Part shown: one piece after another, positions 43,799-51,176 of the stretch
Numbering within the stretch: position 1 is the first letter of the stretch
How the letters are laid out: each line of letters opens with the position of its first letter
Notes under the pieces: generated by a model
What the model was told of the DNA's origin: nothing
Seen by the model: the letters and a program-made list of their open reading frames with translations, nothing else
The model's database searches: none
Assembly: GCF_000195295.1 (NCBI RefSeq)
Contig: NC_015388.1
Location: 1,364,001-1,428,000, forward strand
Origin: Desulfobacca acetoxidans DSM 11109
GTDB taxonomy: Bacteria; Desulfobacterota; Desulfobaccia; Desulfobaccales; Desulfobaccaceae
DNA length: 64,000 nt
Direction of reading: 5' to 3'
Made by a program: the position numbers and the translations under genes

Positions 43799-45202
43799 TC
43801 AGATAGATGATATGGTGGGGAGAGCAAAACTCTGTTCGGTACCCTCCTTCCAGCCATCCCAAACATAGTTGTCTACTTGACCAGCGGCAATGACCCGGAA
43901 AGCGAACTTGGCCTGCTCCACATAAAATTCGCAGTATGGAGCCGGAGCATGCAGGGTTTGAGAGCACATATAAATCTCCGCAGGGCAGGGAGCACCGCAG
44001 AAATGGCGAATGGCGCAGCTTCGGCAGGGTTCGAAATCCTCCACCTTGCGGCTGGTCATGTCCTGGAAGGGGCGGGTTCTGAGGATGTCCTCCACCGGAG
44101 TGTTGAAGAGATTGCCCCCCCTAAATTCCGGGATGCCGATGAACTCGCTGCAGGGGAAGAGGTCACCTCTGGCTGACAGGGCAAAGAAACAGCGTCCGCC
44201 GCCGCAGGGAGAGATGTCGCACATCAGGCGGCGGGCCAACGGTGCTACGATGCCTATGAGGATATTGGCAAAATTGGCGATGACCAGTTTGCGGCCGGTG
44301 GCCTGAAACAGATCATGGCTCCGCTCTAGGGCGGCACTGAAGTGTCGGGCAAAGACTTGGTCATCCGGTTTGAGATCACGGCCTCCGGGTTGAGTGCAAC
44401 GTACCGGATTGAGCATGGCCACCCTGACACCGGCGCCATGAAGAAATTCTACCATGTCTGTCAAACGGTCTACATTGGTTTGGGTGACGGTGCAGATGAC
44501 ACTGTAGTTTGGGTAATCTGCTAACCGGTCCAAGAGAGGAGCTACTACACCGTATACCCCGCGGCCCTGCCAGTTTTTCCGCGTTTGATCAGCAATATCC
44601 GCTACCGGAGCGTCCAGGGAGAGGCCCAGGCTGACCTGGTGCGCCTGGATAAAAGCTAATGCTGCATCGTCCAGCATAGTGCCATTGGTCTGGATGCCGA
44701 AGCGAAAGCGGTTGCCGTATCGTTCAATCCCGGCAAAAACCGCATCCCTGACCATCATCGGTTCGCTGCCATGAAATATAATCTGCGGCATGACACCCTC
44801 CGGCAGGGTACGGCCGAAGTAATCCGACAACATCTCTAATGCTTGGAGGAGCCGCAACGGCGGCATATCCATCCCGCCGAGCCGGATGTCGCTGGGGATA
44901 TAACAGTAGGAGCAATTTAGGTTGCATCGTTCTGTAGGGTTAAAATAGACCGCCGAGGGGATCAGCTCAAAGCGCAGGGTTTGCATCTCCCGCTGAAAGT
45001 GTTCCTGGTGTTCCATGAATATCTGGGGTATGAAGTTGCCTAATAAGTATTCTCCAGCCTCGGCCCGGGGAACCAGGGTCCAGAAACCGGTATCCCCTTC
45101 GATGAGGACGGCGTAATCGGGATGACCGATATCCATCAGGGAAAAGCGGGGGCCCTGCCCCACATTGGCAGAGACCCCGGCAAGCGATGTTGCAGGTTTC
45201 AA
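43799..45202 (-). CDS. cbpB: peptide-modifying radical SAM/SPASM enzyme (CbpB-like)
   Basis: A 467-residue radical SAM maturase. The 4Fe-4S/SAM motif is CNLNCSYC (Cys93, 97, 100) within VYFNPTERCNLNCSYCYIP, followed by the barrel (HGSEPMM, IQTNGTML, GLSLDAP). The C-terminal SPASM-like region (about 325-440) holds many cysteines: CDISPCGGGRC, LFPCSEF, CRSCAIRHFCGAPCPAEIYMC and YCEFY, enough for two auxiliary clusters. The TTG start has AAGGA at a 7-base spacing; the neighbouring ATG reads into a stop. It follows the 42-residue cbpA-like precursor by 15 bases and shares its riboswitch. It matches my recollection of the CbpA/CbpB predicted RiPP pair; product and role are unknown. Confidence 0.82.
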   Translation of the reverse strand: MKPATSLAGVSANVGQGPRFSLMDIGHPDYAVLIEGDTGFWTLVPRAEAGEYLLGNFIPQIFMEHQEHFQREMQTLRFELIPSAVYFNPTERCNLNCSYCYIPSDIRLGGMDMPPLRLLQALEMLSDYFGRTLPEGVMPQIIFHGSEPMMVRDAVFAGIERYGNRFRFGIQTNGTMLDDAALAFIQAHQVSLGLSLDAPVADIADQTRKNWQGRGVYGVVAPLLDRLADYPNYSVICTVTQTNVDRLTDMVEFLHGAGVRVAMLNPVRCTQPGGRDLKPDDQVFARHFSAALERSHDLFQATGRKLVIANFANILIGIVAPLARRLMCDISPCGGGRCFFALSARGDLFPCSEFIGIPEFRGGNLFNTPVEDILRTRPFQDMTSRKVEDFEPCRSCAIRHFCGAPCPAEIYMCSQTLHAPAPYCEFYVEQAKFAFRVIAAGQVDNYVWDGWKEGTEQSFALPTISSI

Positions 45203-45217
45203 GAGTGCATCCTTATC

Positions 45218-45346
45218 TTACTTCTTGTTGTCCAACAGAATGTAGTGGGATAGGCCAGTGTTGGTGCCATCGGATTTGCAGCTATAGCGGTAACCGATGG
45301 GGGCAAGTTTTTTGGAAGAATCTGGGGTAATGACCTTTTGTTGCAT
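45218..45346 (-). CDS. cbpA: 42-residue RiPP precursor peptide (CbpA-like)
   Basis: A small gene directly upstream of the radical SAM enzyme. The product starts MQQKVITPDSSKKLAP (leader-like, charged) and continues GYRYSCKSDGTNTGLSHY, then ILLDNKK to the end. The single Cys, flanked by Tyr, Ser, Lys, Asp, Thr and Asn, is a likely modification core. The ATG has AAGGAGG 7 bases upstream, a textbook ribosome binding site. An overlapping out-of-frame ATG three codons earlier is ignored. The gene lies between the riboswitch terminator and cbpB, so its expression should be controlled by cobalamin. The identity as CbpA is recalled, not searched. Confidence 0.82.
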   Translation of the reverse strand: MQQKVITPDSSKKLAPIGYRYSCKSDGTNTGLSHYILLDNKK

Positions 45347-45370
45347 CTTCCATCCTCCTTAGGATTAAAA

Positions 45371-45407
45371 TAAAAAAGGGAATCCCGTATGATACGGAAC
45401 TCCCTTT
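45371..45407 (-). terminator. riboswitch-controlled intrinsic terminator
   Basis: On the minus strand: outer stem AAAGGGA/TCCCTTT (45407-45401 with 45381-45375), inner stem CCGTA/TACGG around a TCA loop, then a T-run (45377-45372) and further Ts. It separates the B12 aptamer from cbpA and is the probable expression platform. Confidence 0.82.
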
Positions 45408-45439
45408 ACCATAAGCAGTTCACTAAATTGTGTCTGGAA

Positions 45440-45598
45440 CAGCAGGTCTTCTGGCTTTCGGATTAACCGTTGAAGGCGCAACCTTCCCACCGCAGTGGCC
45501 TGCGGCAGTGGCCGGGATATTCCCTTCGCCCTCCTCGTCCCCGATTACAGCGGCGGGACCGCCACGGATTTACACCGTGTTCCGGGATGCTGACCAAC
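45440..45598 (-). ncRNA. cobalamin (B12) riboswitch
   Basis: Read on the minus strand the element contains, in order, GTCAGCATCCCGG, CACGGTGTAAATCCGTGGC, GGTCCCGCCGCTGTAATCGG, GGCCACTGCGGTGGGAAGG and finally the B12 box AAGCCAGAAGACCTG (45457-45443). These are the conserved blocks of the adenosylcobalamin-class aptamer. With a promoter just upstream and an intrinsic terminator just downstream, it should switch off the cbpA-cbpB genes by transcription termination when cobalamin is plentiful. Confidence 0.93.
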
Positions 45599-45604
45599 AT
45601 CTAA

Positions 45605-45633
45605 TTCATACTTAATCCTCCCGCCTTTGTCAA
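45605..45633 (-). promoter_or_regulatory. sigma-70-type promoter of the riboswitch-cbpA-cbpB unit
   Basis: On the minus strand TTGACA (45633-45628), 17-base spacer, TATGAA (45610-45605). The predicted start (about 45598) coincides with the beginning of the aptamer. Confidence 0.72.
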
Positions 45634-46019
45634 TGATAAACCGGCTTCGGTGTGCGATAAATATTTCTACAACCGGTTTGCCTTTGGCCTATCGCGCCCA
45701 TCGTTTTCTATAATTGTGGAAAGGATTGTATCTCTGCTGATCGCATGATAAAAAATAATCGTTCGAAGGACTTTCATGCGCCTTGTTAAGGGGCTTATTT
45801 GGGCTGCTTGAGGTTCGCGCAACTTAAACCGTATCAGAAAAGAGGCTGCCCGCGTTATTTGTAAGATATTCAAATGTTCAAATAACTCTTTGATAGTCTC
45901 CACCCGGAAAGTCCTTTATTTTTGGAGTTATCCCTTGTAGGGGCAGGCTAATCCCGCTCCGACAAATATGATTTTCGTTTTTCTCTTTGTGCTGCAAGGG
46001 GCAGCAACGCAGTTTGCGG
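45634..46019. other. intergenic region with a GTAGGGGC mini-repeat
   Basis: No convincing gene. A GTAGGGGCAGGCTAATCCCG repeat lies at 45938-45957, related to the hairpin at 41538-41560. The minus-strand frame 45667-45903 starts with an unsupported GTG and shows no family features. Confidence 0.45.
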
Positions 46020-46784
46020 ATGAACATTAATTATGAAACACGGCGTCAGATTTCGTACTTTGACCGGCAATCGTGGCAGGTGGAACCTCAGGACACCATG
46101 ATCGGATTTGATGCCGCCGCGATCCTGTTCAGCGACCCCAACCAGAGAGATTATGTCTGGATATTAGTGAGTCTAGCGGTGATTCTCCTGGTATTGGGAG
46201 GATTATATTATTTTATTGCCAGACTTACCCGCAAGGTTGCCGCAGCCCAAGAGAAATTAGTGAAAATGGCCTCCGTGGATGATCTTACCAGGTTGCACAA
46301 TCGCCGTTTCTTTTTTGAGCAATTCGGTCAGGAGGTGGAGCGGGCCAAACGCTACCGCCGTTCTCTGAGCTGTATTATGTTGGACATCGACCATTTCAAG
46401 GCCATCAATGACACGTATGGGCATCTCCTGGGTGATCAGTTGCTCATCGATATTGCCCAAATATTACACGATAACTGTCGTCTGAGTGATCTGGCCGCCC
46501 GTTACGGAGGCGATGAACTGATTGTTTTGCTGCCGGAAACCGAGGCGGCGGGGGCAATAGCTATCGCCGAAAGAATCCGAAAACTGGTGGCGCAGCATCA
46601 GATTGTAGGTGAAAAAGGAGAGGTGATTCGGGCAACAGTCAGTATCGGGGTAGCCAGCCTGGGGGCAGGCCAATTGCAGGATATTGATCACTATGATCGC
46701 ATTATCCGGTATGCCGACGATGCCCTCTACCGCGCCAAAACAGGCGGTCGCAACCGAACTGAGCATTATCAGCAGACTGTGTAA
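46020..46784 (+). CDS. membrane-anchored GGDEF diguanylate cyclase
   Basis: A 254-residue protein that would make cyclic di-GMP from GTP. One membrane helix (about 46-68) follows a short N-terminal region; the cyclase domain runs from about 85 to the end, with SVDDLTRLHNRRFF, LDIDHFKAINDTYGH and the active-site loop RYGGDEL (163-167, Leu replacing the last Phe). An inhibitory product-binding I-site RLSD (154-157) lies exactly five residues before it. No sensor domain is evident. The ATG at 46020 is used because the codons between the TTG at 45987 and this ATG have no supporting ribosome binding site or family pattern. Confidence 0.87.
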   Translation: MNINYETRRQISYFDRQSWQVEPQDTMIGFDAAAILFSDPNQRDYVWILVSLAVILLVLGGLYYFIARLTRKVAAAQEKLVKMASVDDLTRLHNRRFFFEQFGQEVERAKRYRRSLSCIMLDIDHFKAINDTYGHLLGDQLLIDIAQILHDNCRLSDLAARYGGDELIVLLPETEAAGAIAIAERIRKLVAQHQIVGEKGEVIRATVSIGVASLGAGQLQDIDHYDRIIRYADDALYRAKTGGRNRTEHYQQTV

Positions 46785-46900
46785 AGGTCAACAATTGTTT
46801 GGATAAAGTTTTTGGTTAAATCAGGCGGCCAGGGGCAGCACTTGAAGTTGTCCCTGCCGCACCTCGTCCGAGGTTTTGTAGCCGTGACGGTAAAAAAGTG

Positions 46901-46931
46901 AGGCCCGACAAGGTTAAAACCTGCCGGGCCT
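46901..46931. terminator. terminator hairpin between convergent genes
   Basis: Stem AGGCCCG/CGGGCCT with an inner AGGT/ACCT stem and TAAA loop. On the minus strand it is followed, after three bases, by six Ts; on the plus strand by only three Ts. It lies between the GGDEF gene and vapC. Confidence 0.6.
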
Positions 46932-47016
46932 TTACGTCCATGGAATTGAACTCCCATACTTTCTGATGCCAGACCCGGCCCCCAGCGCCGCTAAAGCCAA
47001 ACCCCTGCTTGGCCCC

Positions 47017-47442
47017 TCACGGAACCACGACAATATCAACTACAGTGCTGGCAACCCGGGCCAGACGCTGATCAGCAGTCCAAAGTTCTGCCCCCAACCG
47101 TTTGGCGAGAGCTAGATAATGAGCATCATAAGCCGCCGGTAATGCCAGTTCTTCCGCCATCCTGAAGGCCTGGTGGTGTATATCCAGCTCGCTGTGCAAT
47201 TCAATTTCGAGATCAAGGGCCAGTTCCAGAAGTTGCCTGGCTTCCGCTGCCGTCAATTGACCTTTGACCACATACCGGTGCAAGGCGTTTACCACCTCAT
47301 AATACAATAGTCCGGGCGCCACAGCGATTTTTCCTTGCTCATGACTCTCTACCCACATTTGTACCGGCGCTGCTTCAGGACTGGCACTGCCCAGGAGTCG
47401 AAGCACATAGCTGGCGTCAACACACACTATTGAGTTGGGCAT
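47017..47442 (-). CDS. vapC: PIN-domain (VapC-type) toxin
   Basis: A 141-residue PIN-fold ribonuclease. The four acidic metal ligands are at expected places: Asp9 (CVDASYVL), Glu49 (YYEVVNAL), Asp106 (AAYDAHYLALA) and Asp124 (LWTADQRLA). It overlaps the antitoxin gene by 26 bases on the minus strand, the classic type II toxin-antitoxin order (antitoxin first). The target RNA is unknown. Confidence 0.88.
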   Translation of the reverse strand: MPNSIVCVDASYVLRLLGSASPEAAPVQMWVESHEQGKIAVAPGLLYYEVVNALHRYVVKGQLTAAEARQLLELALDLEIELHSELDIHHQAFRMAEELALPAAYDAHYLALAKRLGAELWTADQRLARVASTVVDIVVVP

Positions 47443-47725
47443 CCCGTTCCTCCCGGATTTCCTGAATAATTTCTGCTGGCGGCGTCAAAGGCAACGTACC
47501 TCCTGGGCGCGCCTGTATTCGGGCGTTGAGCTGAAAAATCTTCTCCAATGTCTCCCTCCAGCCCCGCTGACGTTTCGCTTTGAGTTTTGTATACTCCTCT
47601 ACTGAAAGAACCACCACGGCAGGTTTGCCGATATGTTCAATTACAACCACTTCACCAGCCAAAACCTGCCTGATGAGCTTGCCGAGATGAATACGCGCCT
47701 GGGTTGCACTTACCACGCTTTCCAT
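47417..47725 (-). CDS. vapB: Phd/YefM-type antitoxin
   Basis: A 102-residue antitoxin with the Phd/YefM N-terminal DNA-binding pattern (VSATQARIHLGKLIRQVLAGEVVVIEHIGKPAVVVLS) and a C-terminal toxin-neutralising tail. The ATG at 47725 is chosen; the frame extends seven codons upstream without a start signal. The gene precedes vapC and overlaps it. A palindrome just upstream may be the autoregulatory operator. Confidence 0.82.
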   Translation of the reverse strand: MESVVSATQARIHLGKLIRQVLAGEVVVIEHIGKPAVVVLSVEEYTKLKAKRQRGWRETLEKIFQLNARIQARPGGTLPLTPPAEIIQEIREERDAQLNSVC

Positions 47726-47747
47726 ACCTCGTCTCCCCCAACACAAT

Positions 47748-47759
47748 AATTGATCAATT
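47748..47759. promoter_or_regulatory. palindromic operator candidate of the toxin-antitoxin pair
   Basis: The perfect 12-base palindrome AATTGATCAATT lies 23 bases upstream of the antitoxin start and continues into further TTGATT/AATTA repeats. This is the usual place for binding of an antitoxin/toxin complex. No promoter elements were assigned. Confidence 0.45.
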
Positions 47760-47964
47760 GATTGATTAATTATAATCCATGCTCAGATCGTCCGCAAGAA
47801 CTTCACACTGCGAGTTTGCAGCTTGTAGAAAATTGTGCCGAAGATACACTAGAAGGACAACCGGAAGGAAAACATGATACTACTGACATTTTTTCTCTTT
47901 TAACTGCTTATTGAAAAGTTTTCAACACATAATTAGATAAGCGGCCAACCCCCATGAGCATCAA

Positions 47965-49560
47965 TTATTGAGTCAATTTGGGGTTTTTCTCACCTAAGGG
48001 CTTGCCGTCAACCTGTTTATAATCTTCAATGAGACGCCCTATGAAGGTCCGCACGGTCCTTATTGTCCCGGTTACCCCTGCTTCCTGTCTTAAACTGGCA
48101 TTGGCGGAATGGCCCGCATACGGCGGATTTCCCAAGATTACTTCTATGGGGTCTTCCTTCTTAATTCGGGCGGCGCTATTACTTTCCTCAGTGATGAACC
48201 CAGCAAGGGGTAAGACTTCTGCTCTTTTAAAGCCTTCATCTAAGGTATTAGTGAGATAGACCCCCAAACGTTGGCCAGGTGGAAAATCAAAGCCCTTTTC
48301 CAGCAAGAGCAACCCCAGCTTGAGGTGAGCCACGGCATAAGGGGCCATCAGAAGCTCAAAGCCAAATATCCGGGGCAAGAGGCTTTGGGAGACATACGAA
48401 GGCCAGCCCCCGGCCTGTCCTTGGGTGCATAAGGTAGCATAAATCAAGGAAATAACACTGTGAAGAAAAGTTCCCGTGCCGCAAGCCGGGTCAAGAATCA
48501 GGGTATGCCTATCAGCTACCCCCCATGGGCGGCCAAAGCGGTTTTTAAGTAAAAAATCAATCGCTCTGACAATATAGGAAACTACAGGTTCAGGAGTATA
48601 GTAAACCCCACGGACCTTACGCTTTTGGGGGTCGTAAACAGCCAGGAAGGTTTCATAGAAGTGAACTACCGGGTCTTTCTCCAATGACCCCCGGCCGAAA
48701 TCGGACATAACTGCTTCAAGGTCCGCAGAGTTAAGCAGGGCTACCATATCATCGACCACCCATGACACCGTAAGGGGAACCTCTGGTCCGGCAAGATGAT
48801 AGAAGAGCCTTTTGAGGAAAGGGTTGGTTTCCGGCAATAACGCGGCGGCCGTATCCCGGCGCAAATTTTGGCCCGCCCCGACACTTACCTTGGCGGCAAA
48901 AAGGCCATAGGTGAGGGTTTGAGCATACATATCGGAAAATTGTTCCGGGGAGAGGCTGGGAACCAGGGTCTTTTCAAAGGCCGCCAGCCAGCCCTTAAGG
49001 GTTCCCGTATCCGGCTCAATTTCCAGGGTCTTGAGGGCGGCATTGTGCATTAACCCAGCTAAATTTGCCATTCTTAGGGCTAATTCTTTGGCCGTGCTGA
49101 TAGAGGGAAGCTTTAGGGCCAGGAATTGGGCCAGCAAATCTCCCACGGCGGCAAGATCTTCTTTCTTGACCTTAACCTTGCCATCTGGTTCTATGTGGCC
49201 CAAGGAAACCGTTGACCGTCGTTCACCGTGCACATACCAGCGAAACTCGAGGTAGTCAGTCAGAATGAGGTTTGGCAAGGCTTCCCGGTAACGTTTTAGC
49301 TGGGGGCTCTTTTCTTCAGTCGCAAGATTTACCCCAACATCCTTTGTTTCCTAATAACCAAGAAGCACTGGCCCTTGATAAACCGCCATGTCGGGCTTGC
49401 CGCAATCGGTAACTTGCCGGGGTTCATTCGTGGCGGTGAGGTGTTTCCCTAAGGATTCCAAGAGGGTCTTGAGAGTAGGCCGGTGGGTATGCTCTGAGGC
49501 GTTCACCCTGGCCAGATCGGTTTGCAGGGATTTGAGATAAGTTTTTAAGGCATTGGTCAT
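47965..49560 (-). pseudogene. decayed restriction-modification enzyme (nuclease plus N6-adenine methylase)
   Basis: A single minus-strand frame runs from the ATG at 49560 to 47965, broken once by TAG at 49353-49351. Before the stop comes KPDMAVYQGPVLLGY, and directly after it ETKDVG, which together form a PD-(D/E)xK nuclease motif with the stop one residue before the Glu. Downstream come a helical region, VYYTPEPVVSYIVRAID and the SAM motif LDPACGTGTFLHSV, then the catalytic LGNPPYAGHSAN. The frame ends after GEKNPKLTQ, where complete enzymes of this kind continue for hundreds of residues including the target-recognition domain, so the 3' part is also lost. It lies beside tRNA-Pro. Confidence 0.82.
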
Positions 49561-49611
49561 GTATGCCCTCACAAGACCATTTAACCCAATGTAATACTTC
49601 AGCTATCTGAG

Positions 49612-49717
49612 ATAATAGATCAAAGCATGGTGGGCGGCGCCCACCCTAAAGCTCTACAACACCAACAGGCCTATTCGTAGGGGAATCTTATATTTGCCCC
49701 AAACAACTGAAGTGTCA
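49612..49717 (+). repeat. dispersed ~107-bp repeat (family R2), full copy
   Basis: Begins ATAATAGATCAAAGCATGG, contains the perfect hairpin GGTGGGCGGCGCCCACC and ends AACTGAAGTGTCAC. It aligns over its length with 35060-35167. It lies between the broken restriction-modification gene and tRNA-Pro. Confidence 0.75.
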
Positions 49718-49944
49718 CAATCCAACTATATATTTGGAGCAAATGTTTTTTTATAGCACAAAGTAGAGAGCAAGGGGAAAGAGAACTTCATGAAATTAAA
49801 GATATACTGAAAAATCAGTGTGCGATTGCAAGCGCGGCAATGGTATTTAAAAGTTTTTGGTGCACGTTATGTGCACGTCAAAAGAAAATTAAAAAAGGCA
49901 AATTCAGATTAGCTCTGTAACTTGCCTTGATTTTAATCAAATTT

Positions 49945-50021
49945 TGGTCGGGACGAGAGGATTTGAACCTCCGACCCCCTGAACCCCATTCAGGTGCGCT
50001 ACCAGGCTGCGCTACGTCCCG
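49945..50021 (-). tRNA. tRNA-Pro (anticodon GGG)
   Basis: Acceptor stem CGGGACG/CGTCCCG with encoded A-CCA end (77 bases including CCA). D-arm AGCGCAGCCTGGTAGCGC; anticodon stem CCTGA/TCAGG around loop ATGGGGT with anticodon GGG (49987-49985); T-arm GGAGG-TTCAAAT-CCTCT. Gene remnants and a dispersed repeat lie on both sides, but no repeated tRNA 3' end was found. Confidence 0.95.
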
Positions 50022-50172
50022 ACTTAACCATAACTTCGAGTTTGCTCTCGACAGCGCAGATATATGCAGCCATGCTGTCAAGTCCAATATTTTATATAAA
50101 TTTATGATATCTTTAGGAGCGAGGGTTGTCAATAGTTTAACTTGCCATTCGCAGGGTGATTAGAAGGTTACT

Positions 50173-50439
50173 TCAATACTGCAGCGGGGCTAGGTCCTTG
50201 CCTTGCTGTCTGTAGGTCAGATTAAGCATGTGACCCTCGTCATAAATCGCGTCGGAACCGCAGCCATCGGGGCGCAGGAAATGGCCCAAGAACTCACGGT
50301 ACCAATCGCTGTGATAATCCACCCGCTCGATGAGGGCCATGCCAATGGGGGGATGCATTTCCTGGCAGTTATCTTACAGAGAAATCTCGACTTCCCTTCC
50401 GGTGCCAGGGATTAGCTGAGGTTTGGAATAGGCAAGCAT
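50173..50439 (-). pseudogene. remnant of a small unidentified gene, in-frame TAA
   Basis: An 88-codon minus-strand frame begins at the ATG at 50439 (GGAG in front) and reads MLAYSKPQLIPGTGREVEISL, then TAA (50376-50374), then DNCQEMHPPIGMALIERVDY and WYREFLGHFLRPDGC to a stop at 50173. Composition on both sides is protein-like and the frame is continuous. A 61-codon piece starting at the ATG at 50358 could still be expressed. No family recognised. Confidence 0.45.
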
Positions 50440-50600
50440 CCGTTTCTCCGATTATCTATATGGAGTCGGATCAACTCCCTGTCGAATGGTTTAAGTGGGG
50501 TTCCGGTTGGCCGGCCCGAGTCTTTTCTTGTGTGCTTAGAAGATTGGAGGTAAGATTCCTCTATTTTTTTGCCGGGGTCTGACTATTTTTCTTGCTAATA

Positions 50601-50619
50601 TAGTTAAGCTACTTTACTA
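50601..50619. promoter_or_regulatory. MarR operator, copy 1 (in front of the marR fragment)
   Basis: TAGTTAAG-CTA-CTTTACTA, an imperfect inverted repeat that also occurs at 54710-54728 and, as GTTAAGCTACTTAAC, at 55231-55245. It overlaps a degenerate promoter (TTGCTA at 50592-50597, TACTAT at 50615-50620). Confidence 0.65.
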
Positions 50620-50627
50620 TAATGTTT

Positions 50628-50743
50628 ATGGAGACTAAGGCAGAATATATCGCCGCCATGAGGCAGAAACTCCTGCGAATCCTCAACAGGCAGGCGCAAA
50701 TCGAGGAGATTCGCATTCGTTTTGATGAAGGCGTGAAGTGCGC
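50628..50743 (+). pseudogene. truncated 5' duplicate of the marR gene
   Basis: The first ~37 codons are nearly identical to the marR gene at 54738, including KLLRILNRQAQIEEIRIRFD, together with about 40 bases of upstream promoter/operator sequence. Homology stops after DEGV; the rest of the open frame (to 50843) is unrelated. It lacks the DNA-binding domain and cannot be a functional repressor. With the intact copy it brackets the TonB receptor/methylase pair. Confidence 0.85.
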
Positions 50744-50895
50744 ATTCCATCAAAACTCACATCAATTTGATAAGAAAACTCTGCCTCTAAAGTCTCCTGC
50801 GCAATTCCCTGGGAAAATACAGTTCTTCCCAACGGCCGTATAATCCGCGGCGATATTTTTTTAAGACCCTTCAAGAAGTTGGTAGTCATTTATTG

Positions 50896-50920
50896 AGGGG
50901 GATGAACCCCCTGGATTTTT
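50896..50920 (+). terminator. intrinsic terminator candidate
   Basis: Stem AGGGGG/CCCCCT, loop ATGAA, then GGA and five Ts. Confidence 0.5.
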
Positions 50921-50943
50921 AAGCGCAGTAAGTTTCGTAATTG

Positions 50944-50993
50944 AGCCACGAAGGCCACTACGTCAGCGTAGAGGACAGAGCGTGGCTTTTTTT
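50944..50993 (+). terminator. intrinsic terminator upstream of the TonB receptor gene
   Basis: Outer stem AGCCACG (50944-50950) with CGTGGCT (50981-50987), an inner CTACG-TCAG-CGTAG hairpin, then seven Ts. It sits 180 bases before the receptor start, so it may close upstream transcription or act as a leader attenuator. Confidence 0.7.
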
Positions 50994-51176
50994 GTCGTCT
51001 ATGTGATATATCCTATAGTATTTACTAACAAAACAGAAGGCGTCCCCCCTGCCAAGAAGAGCCGCCTTCTGAGGAATCGCACCTCTTAACCGCGACCCCC
51101 TATCTCTTTTCTATCAGAGATGGAGGGCGCTGTCAAAAAGTGTGTTCCATCATTATACGGGGAAAGGAGATTGGAG

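Larger units (their letters stand above)
50744..51176. other. intergenic region with terminators and an inverted repeat
   Basis: Two terminator hairpins (listed separately) and a perfect 9-bp inverted repeat CAGAAGGCG/CGCCTTCTG at 51034-51042 and 51063-51071. A minus-strand frame starting at 50889 (MTTNFLKGLKKISPRIIRPL) looks protein-like for about 48 codons and may be another gene fragment, but this is too weak to call. Confidence 0.4.

Noticed and set aside
45667-45903. 78-residue minus-strand frame upstream of the B12 riboswitch promoter
   Set aside because: It starts with a GTG lacking a ribosome binding site and has no recognisable features; kept only as an intergenic note.
49945-50021. 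Phage or island attachment site at tRNA-Pro
   Set aside because: No duplicated tRNA 3' end and no integrase were found in the window, although gene debris surrounds the tRNA.
50683-50889. Minus-strand frame beginning MTTNFLKGLKKIS
   Set aside because: The first ~48 codons look plausible but the rest is antisense to the marR fragment; it may be a fragment of some gene, but there is not enough to call one.
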